Of a DNA stretch of 64,000 nucleotides, positions 8,412 to 16,253 are shown one piece after another. The stretch is taken from contig NZ_JACHBQ010000001.1 in assembly GCF_014200405.1 (NCBI RefSeq), positions 4,278,001-4,342,000 on the forward strand, written 5' to 3'. Below the pieces are notes generated by a model. That model was given only the letters and a program-made list of their open reading frames with translations, was not told the DNA's origin and made no database searches. The first letter of the stretch is position 1. Every line of letters starts with the position of its first letter. Source of the stretch: Cryobacterium roopkundense. Lineage in GTDB: Bacteria > Actinomycetota > Actinomycetes > Actinomycetales > Microbacteriaceae. Both the position numbers and the translations under genes were made by a program.

Positions 8412-9404
8412 GTGAATCTCAATGAGCTCTCCATCATCAGCCTCTATTCGGCGATGGCAATTTACGCGGTGGCCTTCATCGCCTTCGCGATCGACCTCGC
8501 CAAGCGCAGCGCGTCGGTCGATGCCCAGGCCAAGGCCTCGGTAGCGGATGCCGCGGGCGGCTCATCCGCCGCGGCCGGCGGCGGAACCACCACACTCACC
8601 CGGCTGAGCGCCCGCATGGACAACGATGCGGCGAGTCCCTACGGCCGCTCGGCGAGCCTGCGCATCGGCGTCTCGCTCACGGTGCTCGCCTGGGCGCTGC
8701 ACCTCGCGGCCACGGTGCTGCGCGGAGTTGCCGCGGACCGTGTGCCGTGGGCGAACATGTACGAGTTCGCGATGACCGGCACCGTTCTCATCGTGACGGT
8801 GTTCCTGATCGTGCTCACGCGCATTGACCTGCGCTTTCTCGGCACGTTCCTCACCGGCCTCGTGCTCGTGCTGCTCGGTGTCGCCGCGCTCAACTTCTAC
8901 GTGGAGATCGCTCCGCTGCCGCCGGCGTTGCAGTCGGCCTGGCTCGTGATCCACGTTTTCGTAGCCTCGCTCGCCACCGGGTTCTTCGCGATAGGTTTCG
9001 CGCTGTCCACCGTGCAGCTCTTCCAGTTTCAGCGCGAAAGCCTCGCCGCCGAGGCGAAGAGCGTCAGGCTGCGATTCCTCGCCACGCTGCCCTCGTCGTT
9101 CACCCTCGAAAACCTCGCGTACCGCGTGAACATCATCGGATTCATCCTGTGGACCTTCACACTGATGGCCGGATCCGTCTGGGCCGAACAGGCGTGGGGT
9201 CGGTATTGGGGCTGGGACACCAAGGAAGTGTGGACCTTCATCATCTGGGTGATCTACGCGGGGTACATCCACGCCCGGGCCACCCGCGGCTGGCGCGGAT
9301 CACGCTCGGCGTGGCTGGCGATCATCGGCTTCTCCGCAGTGCTGTTCAACTTCGGCATCGTGAACGTGTTCTTCAAGGGCCTGCACTCCTACTCCGGACT
9401 GTAG
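8412..9404 (+). CDS. ccsB: Cytochrome c biogenesis protein CcsB/ResC (CcsA family)
   Basis: 330 residues, about eight membrane helices. The tryptophan-rich haem-handling (WWD-like) motif is visible in WGRYWGWDTKEVWTFIIW (about 262-279) with flanking histidines for haem ligation. It ends the System II operon. TAGGCT at 8400-8405 overlaps the resB stop and ends six nt before the GTG start, so an additional internal leaderless promoter is possible. Confidence 0.93.
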   Translation: MNLNELSIISLYSAMAIYAVAFIAFAIDLAKRSASVDAQAKASVADAAGGSSAAAGGGTTTLTRLSARMDNDAASPYGRSASLRIGVSLTVLAWALHLAATVLRGVAADRVPWANMYEFAMTGTVLIVTVFLIVLTRIDLRFLGTFLTGLVLVLLGVAALNFYVEIAPLPPALQSAWLVIHVFVASLATGFFAIGFALSTVQLFQFQRESLAAEAKSVRLRFLATLPSSFTLENLAYRVNIIGFILWTFTLMAGSVWAEQAWGRYWGWDTKEVWTFIIWVIYAGYIHARATRGWRGSRSAWLAIIGFSAVLFNFGIVNVFFKGLHSYSGL

Positions 9405-9454
9405 GCAGCCCGGCATCCGCTTCACCCCGCGCTAAAACCGGTCACAATGGTGAC

Positions 9455-9504
9455 ACGCCGCCTGCGGCGTCGGGCCGCCCGGCGTTAGGCCGCCCGGCGT
9501 TAGG
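9455..9504. repeat. Small hairpin plus 15-bp tandem repeat between resC and menC
   Basis: ACGCCG-CCTG-CGGCGT (9455-9470) is a perfect stem-loop without a T tract. It is followed by two exact copies of CCGCCCGGCGTTAGG (9475-9489, 9490-9504). The site lies between convergent genes and may serve as a bidirectional transcription end. Confidence 0.6.
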
Positions 9505-9586
9505 CGATTCCACGGTTTTACGGGTCGTCGGGCCCTCGGTGGGCGGGTCTCGGCTTGGGCCCCGACCGATCGGTGGGGGTGGCGGG

Positions 9587-10567
9587 TCAGTCCTCGAGCA
9601 GGGCGTAGGTGCGTTCCAGACGGGCGATCCACCAGTCGCGGCGCTCGGGCGTGGCCGCATACTTGTCGAGCAACGCCGGATCGGGAGTGATGCGACGCAC
9701 GGCGATCTCTCCGTCGACGGGCAGCAGCGGGTCGCTCGTGACGTCGCCGAGGAGCAGCGAGGCGGTGGCGAGCCCGCAGTCGAAGTAGAGACCGGGAACG
9801 GCCGCGGCGAGGTGCGCGCCCATCGAGATACCGATCGATGTGTCGAGGGCGCTCGAGACCACGACGGGCAGGCCGGTCTGGCCGATGATGGACAGTGCCG
9901 CACGGATGCCGCCCAGCGGCTGGGCCTTGATCACGAGGATGTCCGCGGCGCCCGCCCGGGCTACCGCGAGGGGGTCGCCGGTTTTGCGCACGCTTTCATC
10001 TGCGGCGATCGGCACCCCGAGGTAGGCGGTGCGCTCGCGGATATCGGCGAGCTCAGCCACGCTCGCGCAGGGCTGCTCCACGTATTCGAGGTCAAAAACG
10101 TTCAACGCATGGATGGCCTTCTCCGCCTCGTCCACCGTCCACAGGCCGTTCGCATCGATGCGGATGCGACCCTCGGCGCCGAGCAGTTCGCGCACCTTGC
10201 TCACCCGAGCGATGTCGTCGGCGAGGGTCTGGTCTGGGCTGGCGACCTTGACCTTGGCCGTGCGGCAGCCGGGGAAGCGAGCGAGCACGGCGGCAACCTC
10301 GTCGGGGCCGACGGCCGGAATCGTGGCATTGACCGGGATACTCGTGCGCAGCGCGTGCGGAGCCTCACTCCAGCCGAAGTCGATCGTGGCACGGAGCCAG
10401 TCGAGGGACTCGGCGTCGTCGTACTCCACGAAGGGGGAGAACTCCGTCCAGCCCTGCGGGCCTTCCACCAGAAGCGCTTCCCGACTGTCGATGCCCCGAA
10501 AACGGGCGACGACAGGCAAAGCGACGACGCGTGCTGAATCGAGCAACTCGTGCAGTGAGGGCTTCAT
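9587..10567 (-). CDS. menC: o-Succinylbenzoate synthase
   Basis: 326-residue enolase-superfamily enzyme. Catalytic features: KVKVA (acid/base Lys on the second strand), metal ligands in IRIDANG, YVEQPC and IAADES, and the second Lys in VIKAQPLGG. It dehydrates SHCHC to o-succinylbenzoate in menaquinone synthesis. It is separated from menE here by a small accessory pair and the sigma factor. No adjacent menB. Confidence 0.93.
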   Translation of the reverse strand: MKPSLHELLDSARVVALPVVARFRGIDSREALLVEGPQGWTEFSPFVEYDDAESLDWLRATIDFGWSEAPHALRTSIPVNATIPAVGPDEVAAVLARFPGCRTAKVKVASPDQTLADDIARVSKVRELLGAEGRIRIDANGLWTVDEAEKAIHALNVFDLEYVEQPCASVAELADIRERTAYLGVPIAADESVRKTGDPLAVARAGAADILVIKAQPLGGIRAALSIIGQTGLPVVVSSALDTSIGISMGAHLAAAVPGLYFDCGLATASLLLGDVTSDPLLPVDGEIAVRRITPDPALLDKYAATPERRDWWIARLERTYALLED

Positions 10568-10601
10568 GCTTCCAGTGTGTCAGTCCGCCGCTGTGAAACG
10601 A

Positions 10602-10862
10602 TCACAAGCCGTCGGGGATGAACGATTCCGCAGTGTCGTTCTCGTGGCTGACCCCGTTGACCTGTGCGTGCACGAGGGCGATCGGGATGCCCGGCGCGAT
10701 GAGCAGGAAGGCGTCTTCGTAGCGGCCCTCGCCGGCGTTGACCGGCAGCCAGTAGGGCACGCCGGCCGTAATGGCCGAGTCGATCTCGACTTGGATCGAT
10801 TCCACGTCCCGACCACCAAGCGAGTACGGACGTCCGCCGTACACGATGTCAATCCGACTCAT
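10602..10862 (-). CDS. Conserved small hypothetical protein
   Basis: 86 residues, beginning MSRIDIVYGGRPYSLGGRD. No recognised domain; alternating hydrophobic strands suggest a small beta-rich cytosolic fold. It is 9 nt downstream of the 119-residue gene on the same strand, so the two probably form an operon. Confidence 0.6.
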   Translation of the reverse strand: MSRIDIVYGGRPYSLGGRDVESIQVEIDSAITAGVPYWLPVNAGEGRYEDAFLLIAPGIPIALVHAQVNGVSHENDTAESFIPDGL

Positions 10863-10871
10863 GAGGGCTCC

Positions 10872-11231
10872 TTAGTCGAGCTTGGTGAAGTGGTTGGCTA
10901 CGAGGTCGCTATCAACTCCCGGCACGATCGACGGGGCGTGGGGCTCGGGAACGATCTGCAGGCCGCCCGAAGAATTTGCAGTGGCCATCAGCACCTCGAT
11001 CCACTCTCGATTCAGGCTGGGCGATCGGCTGCCGAAGTACTTGTACGACACTGGGATGCTAGGGTGCATCCAAATCGTGCTGCGGCCGTCTCCCGATTTG
11101 GGGTCATCGCGCCAGCTGAAGTAGAAGGATTCTCCGCGGCGCAACTTGGCACCGACCACCACCTGGATGTGGGCGAGCACTCTGTCATCAAAGTCCGCAG
11201 TCAGGGTCGAATCATAGGTCAGCTTTCCCAT
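10872..11231 (-). CDS. Small hypothetical protein of an actinobacterial (Microbacteriaceae-type) family
   Basis: 119 residues; MGKLTYDSTLTADFDDRVLAHIQVVVGAKLRRGE begins a pattern repeated in many Microbacteriaceae proteins of about 100 residues, some of which are labelled ATP-dependent DNA ligase. No ligase KxDG motif is present, so that label is not supported. The run ESFYFSWRDDPKSGDG and WMHPSIPV are the likely conserved core. Function unknown. Confidence 0.6.
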   Translation of the reverse strand: MGKLTYDSTLTADFDDRVLAHIQVVVGAKLRRGESFYFSWRDDPKSGDGRSTIWMHPSIPVSYKYFGSRSPSLNREWIEVLMATANSSGGLQIVPEPHAPSIVPGVDSDLVANHFTKLD

Positions 11232-11281
11232 TTCACCATTCCAATGAATCAGTTGCTGCGACCTTACGCCGAAACCGTGAA

Positions 11282-12370
11282 CTAGTCCTTCAAATAGTGC
11301 TCCAGACGTGGCACGTGTAGGAGGGCCAGGGCGCGCTTCTCGATTTGGCGAACCCGCTCCCGCGTCACACCTTCGATGTGTGCGATCTGGTCGAGAGTGC
11401 GGGGCTCGTCGCCGTCGAGGCCGAAGCGGGCCCGCAAGATCGACTGCTCGCGCGTGGGCAGGGTGTCGAGAAAGAAGCGGATGTCGGCGGCGCGGAGTGC
11501 GAGGGTCGCGTATTCATCGGGCTGCGGAAGGTCATCGTCGATGATGAGTTCCGCCATATCGCCGGCGCCGTCGCCGACCGGAGTGTGCAGGGAGATGGGT
11601 TCGTTATCGTACTGCAGGAGACGCAGCACGTCGCGCACCGGAATTTGGGCGATCTCGCCGATTTCACGGGGCGTCGGGTCACGGTCCAGGGTGCTCGTGA
11701 GATCCCGACGGATGCGCTTGATCTTGTTGAGCTTCTCGGCTGTGTGCACCGGGATGCGGATCATGCGGGACTTGTCGGCCATGCCGCGGTGGATTGCCTG
11801 GCGAATCCACCAGGTGGCGTAGGTCGAGAACTTGTATCCAGTCATGAAGTCATACTTCTCGACCGCGCGCACGAGGCCCATGTTGCCGTCCTGCACGAGA
11901 TCCATGATGGGAACGCCGCGACCCGAGTAGTGCTTCGCAATGCTGACAACGAGGCGCAGGTTCGCTTCGATGAACTGGTTCTTGGCTCGGCGACCGTCGT
12001 GCACGAGCCAGGTGAGTTCCCGGCGCTCCTCGGCGTCGAAAATCGGGTCTTCCCCGTTCACCTCCGCGTCGATGGGCTGCTGCACGAGTCTGGCGCCGGC
12101 GAACAAACCCACCTCGATTCGGCGCGCGAGGTCGACTTCTTCCTCGGCGGTGAGCAGTCGGCCCTTGCCGATGCGCCGCAGGTAGTCGCCGAAGGCATCC
12201 GTGGATGCCCCACTGTACTGCTCGGTTCGGGCGGCAGCGGCGGCGGCACGGCTGGCGGCGCTGGTTAGCCGCGCTTCAGCGGTGAACGTTTCAACCAGCG
12301 GGGGGATCTCGGCAGAGGGACTGCCTGGTCGGAGCTTCGTCGTGCGGTTTTCGTCGACTGTGACGGTCAT
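11282..12370 (-). CDS. sigB: RNA polymerase sigma factor, SigB/HrdB-like group 1-2
   Basis: 362 residues from ATG 12370. Region 1.2 (FGDYLRRIGKGRLLTAEEEV), region 2 (NLRLVVSIAKHYSGRGVPIMDLVQ through FSTYATWWIRQAI), region 3 (HTAEKLNKIKRIRRDL) and region 4 (LDQIAHIEGVTRERVRQIEKRAL) are all present. It lacks a long acidic region 1.1, so it is a SigB-type primary-like factor rather than the main SigA. Its start overlaps the stop of the preceding 107-residue gene (ATGA). Confidence 0.9.
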   Translation of the reverse strand: MTVTVDENRTTKLRPGSPSAEIPPLVETFTAEARLTSAASRAAAAAARTEQYSGASTDAFGDYLRRIGKGRLLTAEEEVDLARRIEVGLFAGARLVQQPIDAEVNGEDPIFDAEERRELTWLVHDGRRAKNQFIEANLRLVVSIAKHYSGRGVPIMDLVQDGNMGLVRAVEKYDFMTGYKFSTYATWWIRQAIHRGMADKSRMIRIPVHTAEKLNKIKRIRRDLTSTLDRDPTPREIGEIAQIPVRDVLRLLQYDNEPISLHTPVGDGAGDMAELIIDDDLPQPDEYATLALRAADIRFFLDTLPTREQSILRARFGLDGDEPRTLDQIAHIEGVTRERVRQIEKRALALLHVPRLEHYLKD

Positions 12371-12690
12371 TTCAGCACCTTTCGGTTGGCGAGGGAACTC
12401 GTCGAACTGGATTGGGGGGCCAGGCTTGCGGCCGCCCGATCGAAGGAAGAGAAGTAGCTGCGCTCGCGCAGCAGACGGAGGTTGGTCACCTCGTAAGCGG
12501 TCTTCACTAGCTGGATGAAACCCAGCAGCCCGGCCGGGTCGTCTTCGGAGAGAGCGGCGTTGCTCACGCGCCATTCGCTCGGTGACAGCGCTGTCACTGA
12601 AATGTTGTGCGGGGCGTCAATTTCGGACGTTCTGGTTGCCGTCTCGCCGGCGGTCGGGCTGGTGTGTGCGCTGTCGATTTCGTGGGCCAT
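12367..12690 (-). CDS. Hypothetical protein coupled to the sigma factor gene
   Basis: 107 residues from ATG 12690, which has GGGAGG seven nt upstream; an upstream in-frame ATG at 12720 has no such site. The middle part SPSEWRVSNAALSEDDPAGLLGFIQLVKTAYEV is the most structured; the N-terminus is Thr/Ala rich. It overlaps the sigma gene by ATGA, so it could be a regulator of that factor; no anti-sigma domain is recognisable. Confidence 0.65.
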   Translation of the reverse strand: MAHEIDSAHTSPTAGETATRTSEIDAPHNISVTALSPSEWRVSNAALSEDDPAGLLGFIQLVKTAYEVTNLRLLRERSYFSSFDRAAASLAPQSSSTSSLANRKVLK

Positions 12691-12838
12691 CACTGCCTCC
12701 CGATCTTTTCCAAAACACAATTACACCCGTGAAAAAGCAGGGCTTCAAGGGGTTGACTTGCCCTAATGGGCAGCGTATTTTTTTATCTTGAAGCTGTGCC
12801 CCGGTCACTCACGTGCAGTGGCGAAGTAGGCTGGCCCC

Positions 12839-12952
12839 ATGAATCCTGGCCCTCGCAACGCCGGCCCGCTCAACGCCGCCACCGGCCCGGCCGACACCGT
12901 CACCGTGGATCGCCGAGCTGCCGCAGAACTGTCATACATGAGGCCGGCATGA
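12839..12952 (+). CDS. 37-residue leaderless ORF coupled to menE
   Basis: ATG 12839 reads MNPGPRNAGPLNAATGPADT and continues to a TGA at 12950-12952 that overlaps the menE ATG (ATGA). TAGGCT at 12827-12832 ends six nt before this ATG, the same spacing as other genes here, while the menE ATG itself has no comparable promoter. Codon third positions are GC-rich. It may be a leader peptide that carries ribosomes into menE, or a small protein; no homology is recognised. Confidence 0.5.
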   Translation: MNPGPRNAGPLNAATGPADTVTVDRRAAAELSYMRPA

Positions 12953-14118
12953 CCCGGACGCTACGCGCGGTGCAGGTGAGCGGTCGTGGCGCGCCGGACC
13001 CCCTTGAGCTGATGGCTCTCCTGCGCGGGGCGCTCACGTCGAGCGGCGACGCCCTCATGCCGGTCGCGGCGTCTGCTGCACCGCGTGACGGTCTCACCGT
13101 GCCGCGCTCCGTCGCCGTCGTGATCGAGACTTCCGGCTCAACGGACGCGCCCAAGCGCGTGATGCTCAGCACCGACGCCCTGTTGGCCGGTGCCGCCGCT
13201 TCGAGTGACGCGCTCGGCGGCCCCGGCCAATGGCTGCTCGCACTGCCCACGCACTACATCGCGGGCCTGCAGGTGCTCGTGCGGTCGATCGCTGCCGTGA
13301 CAACGCCGGTGGTGCTGGCGCCCGGGCACTTTGACGCGCACGCCTTCCGCAACCTCGCAGAGACCATGACCGAGCCGTTGCGTTACACCTCGCTGGTGCC
13401 CGTGCAGCTCGCCAGATTGTGTGACGCGGCCACCGATGACCTACGGACGCGAGCGGTGCTGCGCCGGTTCACGGCCATTCTCGTGGGTGGCCAGGCCATG
13501 CCCTCGGAGCTGCAGACTCGCGCCGAGGAGCTCGATCTGCGCGTCGTACGCACCTACGGCTCGTCGGAGACGGCCGGCGGGTGCGTGTACAACGGAGTGC
13601 CGATCGGCAACACCCGCGTGCGTGCGGTGGGCGGGCAGCTCGAAATCTCCGGTGCGGTGCTGGCCGAGGGGTACCTCGGGGAGCCGGAACGCACCAGGCA
13701 GAGATTCAGTGAAGTTCATGGCGTGCGCTGGTATCGCACGGGAGATCTCGGCACTGTAGACCCGCTTTCAGGCGTGGTGCGGGTGCTGGGACGGGCCGAC
13801 AATGTGATTATTTCCGGTGGCGTGAAAGTGTCCCTCGACGAGGTGGAGGCCATCGTGCGGGCGTTTCCCGGCCTCGAGAATGCCGTCGTCGTGGCTGCGA
13901 ACGACCCCGAGTGGGGCCAGGTGCCCGTGATCGTCGCAGCGGGCAGCTCCGCGACCCGCGTCGAGCTTGTCGAGACCTCTGTCGAGACACGCATCGCGGA
14001 TGCCGTCTCATCCGTTCTCGGTCGGGCTGCCCGGCCCGCGCGATTCGTGATCGTGCCGTCGATTCCGCTGCTCACGTCGGGTAAGCCGGATCGGCGGGCC
14101 ATCACCGCCGCGCTCTGA
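12949..14118 (+). CDS. menE: o-Succinylbenzoate-CoA ligase
   Basis: 389 residues from ATG 12949. Adenylate-forming enzyme motifs: P-loop ETSGSTDAPKRVMLS, the GSSETAGGC motif, YRTGDLG, the hinge/lysine region SGGVKVSLDEVE and the C-terminal catalytic Lys in LTSGKPDRR. It activates o-succinylbenzoate with CoA and ATP in the menaquinone pathway. Shorter than many acyl-CoA synthetases, as is usual for actinobacterial MenE. Upstream extension of the frame is Arg-rich and not coding-like. Confidence 0.9.
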   Translation: MTRTLRAVQVSGRGAPDPLELMALLRGALTSSGDALMPVAASAAPRDGLTVPRSVAVVIETSGSTDAPKRVMLSTDALLAGAAASSDALGGPGQWLLALPTHYIAGLQVLVRSIAAVTTPVVLAPGHFDAHAFRNLAETMTEPLRYTSLVPVQLARLCDAATDDLRTRAVLRRFTAILVGGQAMPSELQTRAEELDLRVVRTYGSSETAGGCVYNGVPIGNTRVRAVGGQLEISGAVLAEGYLGEPERTRQRFSEVHGVRWYRTGDLGTVDPLSGVVRVLGRADNVIISGGVKVSLDEVEAIVRAFPGLENAVVVAANDPEWGQVPVIVAAGSSATRVELVETSVETRIADAVSSVLGRAARPARFVIVPSIPLLTSGKPDRRAITAAL

Positions 14119-14157
14119 TTGAGGACATCGGCACGAGCCCTCCGGTAGAATCGGGGC

Positions 14158-15216
14158 GTGGCAAATGGAGCGCGGCCCGTGCGGCCCAGACAAGAACGCA
14201 TGAACCCTGCGAAGGTGACTGACGAGAACTCAGCCAAGACGTCAGCGGCGAAAACCTCAGCGGCGAAGACGCACGGCAAATCGGGCAACCCGGCCAAGCG
14301 CAATAATCCAGCCCTGCGCGGGCACAACACGGTCAAATCGGCGTCGGCAGCCGACTGGATCTCGGGCGCTCGGTTGCGCACGCTTCCCCTCGCCATCGCG
14401 CCGGTTGCCCTCGGCACGGGGGCCGCCATCGTCGCGAGCGAACCCGGTGTGTACCACCCGGTTCGCGCGTTGCTCGCCCTGATCGTGGCCCTGTGTCTGC
14501 AGATCGGCGTGAATTACGCAAACGACTATTCCGACGGCATCCGCGGCACGGATGACTTTCGGGTCGGGCCGGCCCGCCTGACAGCGGCAGGCGCCGCACA
14601 GCCCCGCACGGTGCTCACGGTGGCGCTGGCCTTCTTCGCCCTCGCCGCCGTCGCCGGGCTCGTGCTCGTGCTCCTCACCCAGTACTGGTGGCTGCTGATT
14701 GTGGGCGTCATCGCGATCGCCGCGGCCTGGCTGTACACCGGCGGCAAGAAGCCGTACGGATACTTCGGCCTCGGCGAGCTGTTCGTGTTCGTGTTCTTCG
14801 GTCTGGTTGCCACCATGGGAACCACGTACGTGCAGGTTGGGCGCGTCAACGTGGAGAGCTGGCTGAGCGCCGTCGGTATCGGGCTGATCGCCTGTGCCGT
14901 GCTGATGGTGAACAACCTGCGCGACATCGAGCCCGACACCGCAGCGGGCAAACGCACTCTCGCCGTGCTGATGGGCCCGAAGTGGGGGCGCGTGGTTTTC
15001 TGCGTCTTCCTGTTGCTGCCGTTCGTCTTCGTCGGCTTCTTTTCGCTGTTCTATCCGCTCGCGTTCTTGACGTTCTTCGTGCTGCTCATCGCCCTGCCGG
15101 CGTGCCTCATCGCGGTGACGGGACGATCGGCGGGCGAGCTCATTCTCGCCCTCAAGCTCACGAGCATCGCGGCGCTCGCGTACGGGGTGCTGCTGGGGCT
15201 GGCCTTCGCGCTCTGA
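14158..15216 (+). CDS. menA: 1,4-Dihydroxy-2-naphthoate polyprenyltransferase
   Basis: 352 residues. The two Asp-rich prenyl-diphosphate motifs of UbiA-type enzymes are NYANDYSDGIRGTDD (about 119-133) and NNLRDIEPDTAAGKRT; eight to nine membrane helices follow the usual plan. The first 60 residues are a Lys/Ala/Ser extension with a short repeat (KTSAAKTSAAKT) absent from typical MenA. Start GTG 14158 is favoured because TAGAAT (14146-14151) ends six nt upstream; ATG 14200 is an alternative. Confidence 0.92.
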   Translation: MANGARPVRPRQERMNPAKVTDENSAKTSAAKTSAAKTHGKSGNPAKRNNPALRGHNTVKSASAADWISGARLRTLPLAIAPVALGTGAAIVASEPGVYHPVRALLALIVALCLQIGVNYANDYSDGIRGTDDFRVGPARLTAAGAAQPRTVLTVALAFFALAAVAGLVLVLLTQYWWLLIVGVIAIAAAWLYTGGKKPYGYFGLGELFVFVFFGLVATMGTTYVQVGRVNVESWLSAVGIGLIACAVLMVNNLRDIEPDTAAGKRTLAVLMGPKWGRVVFCVFLLLPFVFVGFFSLFYPLAFLTFFVLLIALPACLIAVTGRSAGELILALKLTSIAALAYGVLLGLAFAL

Positions 15217-15327
15217 TCCCGGCCGCGACCGGCGGCATCCGCTTGCCCCTGCCCGCACTCGCGCCCGTGTCGCGCGCCGCGGTCGCTACAGCGGTAGCGG
15301 GGCGCGGGAGCGGCGCAGACGCGCCGG

Positions 15328-15669
15328 TTAGGGCTGTGAGCCGTTCTGGCGAGAGTCCGTGCTCTGCTCGGCACCGGCGGTCGATTCGACCGGGGTGGCC
15401 TTGCGTTCTTCGCGGTCGAGCGCGGCATCCTCGAGCTCGGCGTCTTCGTGAACGCGCGGCTTCTCGCGGTGACGCGCGGCATACAGGTCGCGCGCAACCT
15501 TCTCCCGGGTCTTGCGCAGGAAGATGAACGACAGGCTCATGCCCACCAGCGCGGCGATCACGGCGGCGATCCATTCCTTGATGCCGAGCAGCAGCAGGAT
15601 TGCGAGGGGAGCGACGAAGAGCAGCACGCGAAAGACTGAGTAGGACACCCAGGAGGGGACGGATTTCAT
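15328..15669 (-). CDS. DUF4229-type small membrane protein
   Basis: 113 residues from ATG 15669. Two helices (SVFRVLLFVAPLAILLLLG and WIAAVIAALVGMSLSFIFL, about residues 9-52) are followed by a basic then acidic charged tail (REKVARDLYAARHREK...). This fits DUF4229, commonly encoded within actinobacterial menaquinone gene clusters. Function unknown. Confidence 0.75.
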   Translation of the reverse strand: MKSVPSWVSYSVFRVLLFVAPLAILLLLGIKEWIAAVIAALVGMSLSFIFLRKTREKVARDLYAARHREKPRVHEDAELEDAALDREERKATPVESTAGAEQSTDSRQNGSQP

Positions 15670-15846
15670 GTGCTCAGCATAGGATGCGCAACTGTGCGCA
15701 CGCTGCGGTGCGTACGGGTTTTCGGTGGGTTCACCGACGACGAATCCGGTGCCAACCGACACCGGATTCCCGTGAGGCAGCCGAACAGAGGTCGGTAGGG
15801 ACCTTCTTGCGTCGCGCCATGTCGGGGACCGGCTTACAATTGAGTT

Positions 15847-16248
15847 ATGCCCAAGCTGCTGATTTTCATCGGACTGGCCGTCCTCATCCTGACCGTCTAC
15901 ACAGTCGTGGACTGCGCCCTGTTCGAGCGCAAGCGAGTGCGTGGCCTGCCACGTTGGGTATGGATCTTCGTCATCGTGCTCGTGCCCCTCATCGGCCCGT
16001 TGCTCTGGCTCTTCGTCGGCCGCGGCCGCGGGGCATCCCCGGTGGGCCGGTCCTTCCGAACAGTGGCACCTGACGACGACCCTGAATTTCTGCGCTCCCT
16101 CAACAACGACAAGGACACGCGCGAGCGCCTGCGTCGCCTTGAGGAGGAGCTTGCCGACCTCGACAAGCCCGAGGCGAAGAAAGACCAGGACGTTCCGAAG
16201 ACCACCGACCCGGGCGAGGGCGACCAGCCCGGCCGCCGGGACGTCTGA
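15847..16248 (+). CDS. PLDc_N-domain membrane protein
   Basis: 133 residues. Helix 1 ([23 protein letters not shown]) and helix 2 ([24 protein letters not shown]) frame the W-[IV]-x-[IV]-x-x-x-P-[LI]-[IV]-G-P pattern of the phospholipase D-like N-terminal domain; a charged tail follows. TACAAT at 15835-15840 ends six nt before the ATG (leaderless). It lies 5 nt before menD. Role unknown; this family is often found next to menD in actinobacteria. Confidence 0.8.
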   Translation: MPKLLIFIGLAVLILTVYTVVDCALFERKRVRGLPRWVWIFVIVLVPLIGPLLWLFVGRGRGASPVGRSFRTVAPDDDPEFLRSLNNDKDTRERLRRLEEELADLDKPEAKKDQDVPKTTDPGEGDQPGRRDV

Positions 16249-16253
16249 AACGG

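Noticed and set aside
10872..11231. ATP-dependent DNA ligase
   Set aside because: The 119-residue protein has no KxDG nucleotidyl motif or ligase domains; the label used for relatives appears to be propagated error.
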